From the NCBI GenBank assembly GCA_964355115.1, contig CAYHCQ010000131.1:1-9287 (forward strand): a DNA stretch of 9,287 bases. Reading direction: 5' to 3'. Made by a program: the position numbers and the translations under genes. The notes beneath the pieces are model-generated. The model did not search any database and had not been told where the DNA came from. It was given only the letters and a program-made list of their open reading frames with translations. Of this stretch, positions 6,866 through 9,287 are shown piece by piece (position 1 is the stretch's first letter; each line of letters begins with the position of its first letter). Origin of the DNA: JANXZO01 sp964355115 (lineage in GTDB: Bacteria > Bacteroidota > Bacteroidia > Bacteroidales > FEN-979).

Positions 6866-7541
6866 GCTGTGCTTTGTTAAAATCGTCAGGGATGCCGATA
6901 TCCAGAAAGTAACCCGAAGCCGGGAATCCAAACATCCGGGTATGCGGACAGAGCCGTTCAAAACACTCCTTCTCAATCGAAAACCGGCCTCTGAACTCAG
7001 GGTCCATCAATAACAGTTTTTCGATCACATAAACACCGCCGTTGATGAAACCCGGTACTGCATTTTCATTTTTCTCTGTAAATGATAATATCCTGCGGTT
7101 TCTGTTCATCTCTACCCTCCCATACCGACCCGTGTTATCGAGTTTACGCAGTGCCAGTGTTGCATCTGCTTTACGCTTGAGGTGTTGTTCCAGCATCGGT
7201 CCGAAGTCAAACCGGAACAGGCTGTCGCCGTTCATCACGAATGCCCTTTTATCCCTGATCTTCCAGAATGCAAGCCGGATCCCGCCCCCGGTTCCCAAGG
7301 GTTCTTCCTCAATAGCATAATCGATCTCAAGTGTCCTATACCGGATTCCAAAATGGTCCATGATAACCTCCCGCATGTAGCCAACCGATAAGACTACACG
7401 TGAAACGCCCTGCGAAATCAGGTATTCCATAAGGTATTCGAGGAAAGGGCGGCCATGGATGAGAGCCATCGACTTAGGCACATCGCTGACAACTTTCTGC
7501 AAACGTGTACCGAATCCACCTGCCAGGACGATTGCTTCCAA
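6840..7541 (-). CDS. hddC: D-glycero-alpha-D-manno-heptose-1-phosphate guanylyltransferase
   Basis: The 233-residue sugar nucleotidyltransferase has the GT-A-type NTP_transferase fold: LAGGFGTRL at 6-14 with PK at 22-23, EEEPLGTGGGIRLA around 78-91, the NGD metal-binding triad at 104-106, GFINGGVYVIEK at 164-175 and YFLDIGIPDDFNKAQ at 211-225. Clustering with HddA, GmhA and GmhB assigns it the last step, forming GDP-D-glycero-alpha-D-manno-heptose from GTP and the 1-phosphate. The alternative ADP-heptose route uses the unrelated HldE cytidylyltransferase-type domain, which is not seen here. The nucleotide specificity is inferred from family and context. The start is TTG at 7541, 2 bp after the gmhA stop; no ATG is near, and an AGAAGG sits 6 bases upstream. 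The frame gives MEAIVLAGG, correct for the family. The 3' end overlaps gmhB by 26 bp. Confidence 0.93.
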   Translation of the reverse strand: MEAIVLAGGFGTRLQKVVSDVPKSMALIHGRPFLEYLMEYLISQGVSRVVLSVGYMREVIMDHFGIRYRTLEIDYAIEEEPLGTGGGIRLAFWKIRDKRAFVMNGDSLFRFDFGPMLEQHLKRKADATLALRKLDNTGRYGRVEMNRNRRILSFTEKNENAVPGFINGGVYVIEKLLLMDPEFRGRFSIEKECFERLCPHTRMFGFPASGYFLDIGIPDDFNKAQHEFAAFTD

Positions 7542-7543
7542 GG

Positions 7544-8122
7544 TCAGCCTTCTTTAGGGAACAGTGCAGTTTCCACGAGTTCGCAGATGATGTGGCCGAT
7601 CATGATATGAGATTCCTGAATCCGGGGGGTATCGGTTGAAGGAACATTTAGCAAAAAATCGCAAAGCTCCTTCATCGCGCCCCCGGTTTCACCGGTAAGG
7701 CCAACGGTTATAATTCCAAGTTCTCTGGCAGTTTCAAAAGCCCTGATAATATTCTTTGAATTTCCGGAGGTGGAGAGGCCGATCAGCACATCGCCTTCCG
7801 ACCCGATGCCCTTAAGCAGCCTCGAATATACCTCTTCAAAGGAGTAATCATTGGCAACTGCAGTAAGGTAAGAGGTATTTACATGCAGTGCTTCAGAAGG
7901 CAATGGCGGCCGGTCATAATAAAACCGACCTGAGAATTCCGCAGCCAGATGCTGGGCATCTGCCGCACTGCCTCCGTTACCGCAGAAAAGCACCTTGCCC
8001 CCGTTGCAGAAAGTTTCGGCACAGGTCTGGGCAACATCGCGGATCTGCTGAATGAAGTCGGCATCGGCCAGGATCTTCTGTTTGGTCTCTATGGAGTGGT
8101 GGATGGATTCTGTAATTCGCAT
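7544..8122 (-). CDS. gmhA: Sedoheptulose-7-phosphate isomerase
   Basis: The 192-residue SIS-domain protein has exactly the length of E. coli GmhA. It converts sedoheptulose 7-phosphate into D-glycero-D-manno-heptose 7-phosphate, the first step of all bacterial activated-heptose pathways. Diagnostic segments are FCGNGGSAADAQHLAAEFSG (46-65), NTSYLTAVANDYSFEEVYSR (82-101), LSTSGNSKNI (116-125) and TPRIQESHIMIGHI (165-178). The metal and catalytic residues of E. coli GmhA (His61, Glu65, Gln172, His180) correspond by my alignment to His58, Glu62, Gln169 and His177. The ATG start has no Shine-Dalgarno. It is preceded by TTGATAT, the same seven bases that precede the kdsA start, and by an octamer repeat. 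It lies 57 bp after hddA and 2 bp before hddC, so it is a middle gene of the heptose operon. Confidence 0.97.
   Translation of the reverse strand: MRITESIHHSIETKQKILADADFIQQIRDVAQTCAETFCNGGKVLFCGNGGSAADAQHLAAEFSGRFYYDRPPLPSEALHVNTSYLTAVANDYSFEEVYSRLLKGIGSEGDVLIGLSTSGNSKNIIRAFETARELGIITVGLTGETGGAMKELCDFLLNVPSTDTPRIQESHIMIGHIICELVETALFPKEG
7548..7553 (-). promoter_or_regulatory. Shine-Dalgarno-like site supporting the hddC TTG start
   Basis: On the - strand AGAAGG lies 6 bases before the hddC TTG, inside the last codons of gmhA. It differs from AGGAGG by one base. No other gene in the window has a comparable site, so it supports the unusual start codon and suggests that hddC is translated by ribosomes finishing gmhA. 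Confidence 0.5.
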
Positions 8123-8133
8123 ATATCAAATAT

Positions 8134-8157
8134 AAAATGGTAAAATGGTAAAATCAT
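8134..8157 (-). repeat. Octamer tandem repeat in the hddA-gmhA gap
   Basis: On the + strand AAAATGGT occurs twice in tandem (8134-8141, 8142-8149) and is followed by the partial copy AAAATCAT (8150-8157). Read in the direction of transcription it is a TTTTACCA repeat ending 11 bases before the gmhA ATG. A 10-base perfect palindrome, AATCATGATT (8152-8161), overlaps its distal end. The array is seen directly; the function is unknown. Confidence 0.75.
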
Positions 8158-8179
8158 GATTCCATGCGAAAGTACAAAA

Positions 8180-9229
8180 TTAGAATTTATCCCGGTGGAT
8201 GATCTGATCGATGGTCCATGTCGTCAATCCCTTCGAGGCAAATTCATATCTTTTTGTCTGACCGCCGAATCGCTTAAGCGCTTCAACGACCTTCGACCTG
8301 GTATTTCCCGGACAGTAAAAGAATATGAAGCCACCGCCGCCGGCACCCGAGATCTTTCCACCAGTGGCGCCACTTTTTATGGCCTCCTCATAAATCTCAT
8401 CGATGAACGGATTACTCACTCCTTCTGCCAGATTCTTTTTAAACTTCCATCCGAAGTCGAGGATTTCGCCGATCTTATCCAGCTCCCCTTTCAGAATGGC
8501 CTCTTTCATCATCACGGCCTGTTCTTTGAGTTTATGCATTGCCTCAAGCGATTTCTCATTTCCGGCCAACACGTTTTTTGTTTGCTGTTCGATGATTTTT
8601 GAAGAGAGCCGGCTTGTTTCGGTATGGTAGAGTATCAGGTTGTGGGCCAGTTCATCAAGGTATTTCTCCCGGATCCTCAATGGGTTAACGATCACCTTGT
8701 CCTCTTTGAAAAACTCCATAAAGTTCACACCTCCAAAAGTAGCCGCATACTGATCCTGCTTCCCTCCTGCCATATTCAGGTCGACACGTTCAATTTCGTA
8801 GGCCAGGTGAGCCAGGTCATATTCTCCCAGCGGGAGGTTGAGCCATTCTGCGAAGGCTCCCACAATGGCAACAACCAGTGTTGATGAGGTTCCCAGCCCG
8901 GATCCCGGAGGAGCATCGACATAGGTCGACAATTCAAAGGAGAGTGGTTTTGGTGCAAAATCGCGGACAATACGGTTGTATATTCCCTTATGCAGGTCGA
9001 GATTGCCGTCAACCGCTAACCTGTCTGCCGAGTCGAGGGTATAAACCTCCTGCTTGTCGATAGAGTTAAAGACTATCTTGCCATCATTCCGTGGCTGGAT
9101 AGTGGCATAGGCATACATGCTGATGGTCGCATTCAGGATTGCCCCGCCGTAAATCTCGGAGAACGGAGCCACATCGGTTCCGCCGCCTGCCAGGCCGAGA
9201 CGAAGGGGTGCTTTGCTGCGGATTATCAT
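8180..9229 (-). CDS. hddA: D-glycero-alpha-D-manno-heptose-7-phosphate kinase (GHMP family)
   Basis: The 349-residue GHMP kinase phosphorylates heptose 7-phosphate at C1 to give the alpha-1,7-bisphosphate. The N-terminal segment KAPLRLGLAGGGTDVAPF (6-23) is characteristic of HddA and related sugar kinases. PPGSGLGTSS (107-116) is the phosphate-binding GHMP motif 2, GGKQDQYAATFGG (155-167) carries the likely catalytic Asp159, and GKISGAGGGGF (291-301) is motif 3. The length is as expected for the family. The related L-fucose kinase-type GHMP proteins are a possible confusion, but the neighbours gmhA, hddC and gmhB settle the assignment. The start ATG at 9229 has no Shine-Dalgarno; its immediate leader is a heptamer array. 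As the first gene in transcription order with 58 bp of visible upstream sequence, it probably opens the operon, though an upstream co-directional gene outside the window cannot be excluded. Confidence 0.95.
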   Translation of the reverse strand: MIIRSKAPLRLGLAGGGTDVAPFSEIYGGAILNATISMYAYATIQPRNDGKIVFNSIDKQEVYTLDSADRLAVDGNLDLHKGIYNRIVRDFAPKPLSFELSTYVDAPPGSGLGTSSTLVVAIVGAFAEWLNLPLGEYDLAHLAYEIERVDLNMAGGKQDQYAATFGGVNFMEFFKEDKVIVNPLRIREKYLDELAHNLILYHTETSRLSSKIIEQQTKNVLAGNEKSLEAMHKLKEQAVMMKEAILKGELDKIGEILDFGWKFKKNLAEGVSNPFIDEIYEEAIKSGATGGKISGAGGGGFIFFYCPGNTRSKVVEALKRFGGQTKRYEFASKGLTTWTIDQIIHRDKF

Positions 9230-9230
9230 A

Positions 9231-9256
9231 AAGAGTTAAGAGTTAAGAGTTAAGAG
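9231..9256 (-). repeat. Heptamer tandem repeat in the hddA leader
   Basis: On the + strand AAGAGTT occurs three times perfectly (9231-9237, 9238-9244, 9245-9251), followed by five bases of a fourth copy, AAGAG (9252-9256). In the transcribed direction it is a CTTAACT-type repeat ending one base before the hddA start codon, so the ribosome-binding region of hddA consists of repeat. Direct observation; function unknown. Confidence 0.88.
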
Positions 9257-9258
9257 AC

Positions 9259-9268
9259 CAACATTATA
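9259..9268 (-). promoter_or_regulatory. Possible promoter element for the heptose operon
   Basis: Read on the - strand, TATAATGTTG contains a TATAAT and a near match (TAATGTTG, five of six fixed positions) to the Bacteroidota -7 consensus TAnnTTTG. It ends 29 bases before the hddA ATG, so a transcript starting a few bases downstream would have the heptamer array as its entire leader. I see no well-spaced -33 TTG within the 58 visible bases, so this is tentative. Confidence 0.25.
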
Positions 9269-9287
9269 AAAAATAACGCAAACGAAA

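Noticed and set aside
6866..6976. N-terminal extension of the gmhB frame inside hddC
   Set aside because: It adds 37 residues without similarity to GmhB, while MSLQHLPID at 6865 gives a normal N terminus close to the first HAD motif.
8156..8602. 148-codon + strand open frame over the hddA 3' end and gap
   Set aside because: Most of it is antisense to the conserved GHMP kinase and no domain is recognisable.
553..9256. CRISPR array
   Set aside because: The repeats are 7-8 bases without spacers, far from CRISPR repeat-spacer architecture, and no cas gene is present.
1..9287. A defence, mobile or otherwise undescribed multi-gene system
   Set aside because: Every gene except the DUF4831 one belongs to a well-known metabolic, transport or repair family, with no transposase, integrase, toxin-antitoxin pair or defence domain.

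Overview
The window looks like a chromosomal segment of a Bacteroidota bacterium, probably of the order Bacteroidales or a relative. The signs are a type III glutamine synthetase, a DUF4831 protein (a family I know only from this phylum), start codons mostly without Shine-Dalgarno sequences behind AT-rich leaders, and a GDP-heptose gene set of the kind known from Bacteroides. No mobile element, CRISPR array, rRNA or tRNA is visible, and no gene-free stretch exceeds about 70 bases.

Layout. The left end, on the + strand, holds the 3' part of rarA (AAA+ replication/recombination factor) followed 33 bp later by kdsA (Kdo-8-phosphate synthase). Everything else is on the - strand. Read in transcription order from the right edge: hddA (heptose-7-phosphate kinase), gmhA (sedoheptulose-7-phosphate isomerase), hddC (heptose-1-phosphate guanylyltransferase), gmhB (heptose-1,7-bisphosphate phosphatase), a Na+/solute symporter of the SSS family, glnN (glutamine synthetase III) and a secreted DUF4831 protein. 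The last of these converges on kdsA, and the two coding regions overlap tail to tail by 23 bp.

Function. hddA, gmhA, hddC and gmhB make up a complete route from sedoheptulose 7-phosphate to GDP-D-glycero-alpha-D-manno-heptose, a donor for lipopolysaccharide core, capsule or other surface glycans. The four genes are tightly packed (57 bp gap, 2 bp gap, 26 bp overlap), so an operon is likely. The symporter begins 23 bp after gmhB and may be read through. A 70 bp gap with a possible hairpin separates it from glnN. kdsA supplies Kdo, the other inner-core sugar, so two cell-envelope precursor pathways flank a nitrogen-assimilation gene.

Most of the window is conventional. The points I would look at again are: (1) short tandem repeats of 7 or 8 bases directly before the starts of kdsA, gmhA and hddA; (2) an identical 10-mer ending on the start codons of kdsA and gmhA; (3) a GmhB that has lost the cysteines of the family's zinc loop; (4) a DUF4831 gene 10 bp behind glnN; (5) two TTG starts. 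I found no convincing case for an undescribed multi-gene system here.
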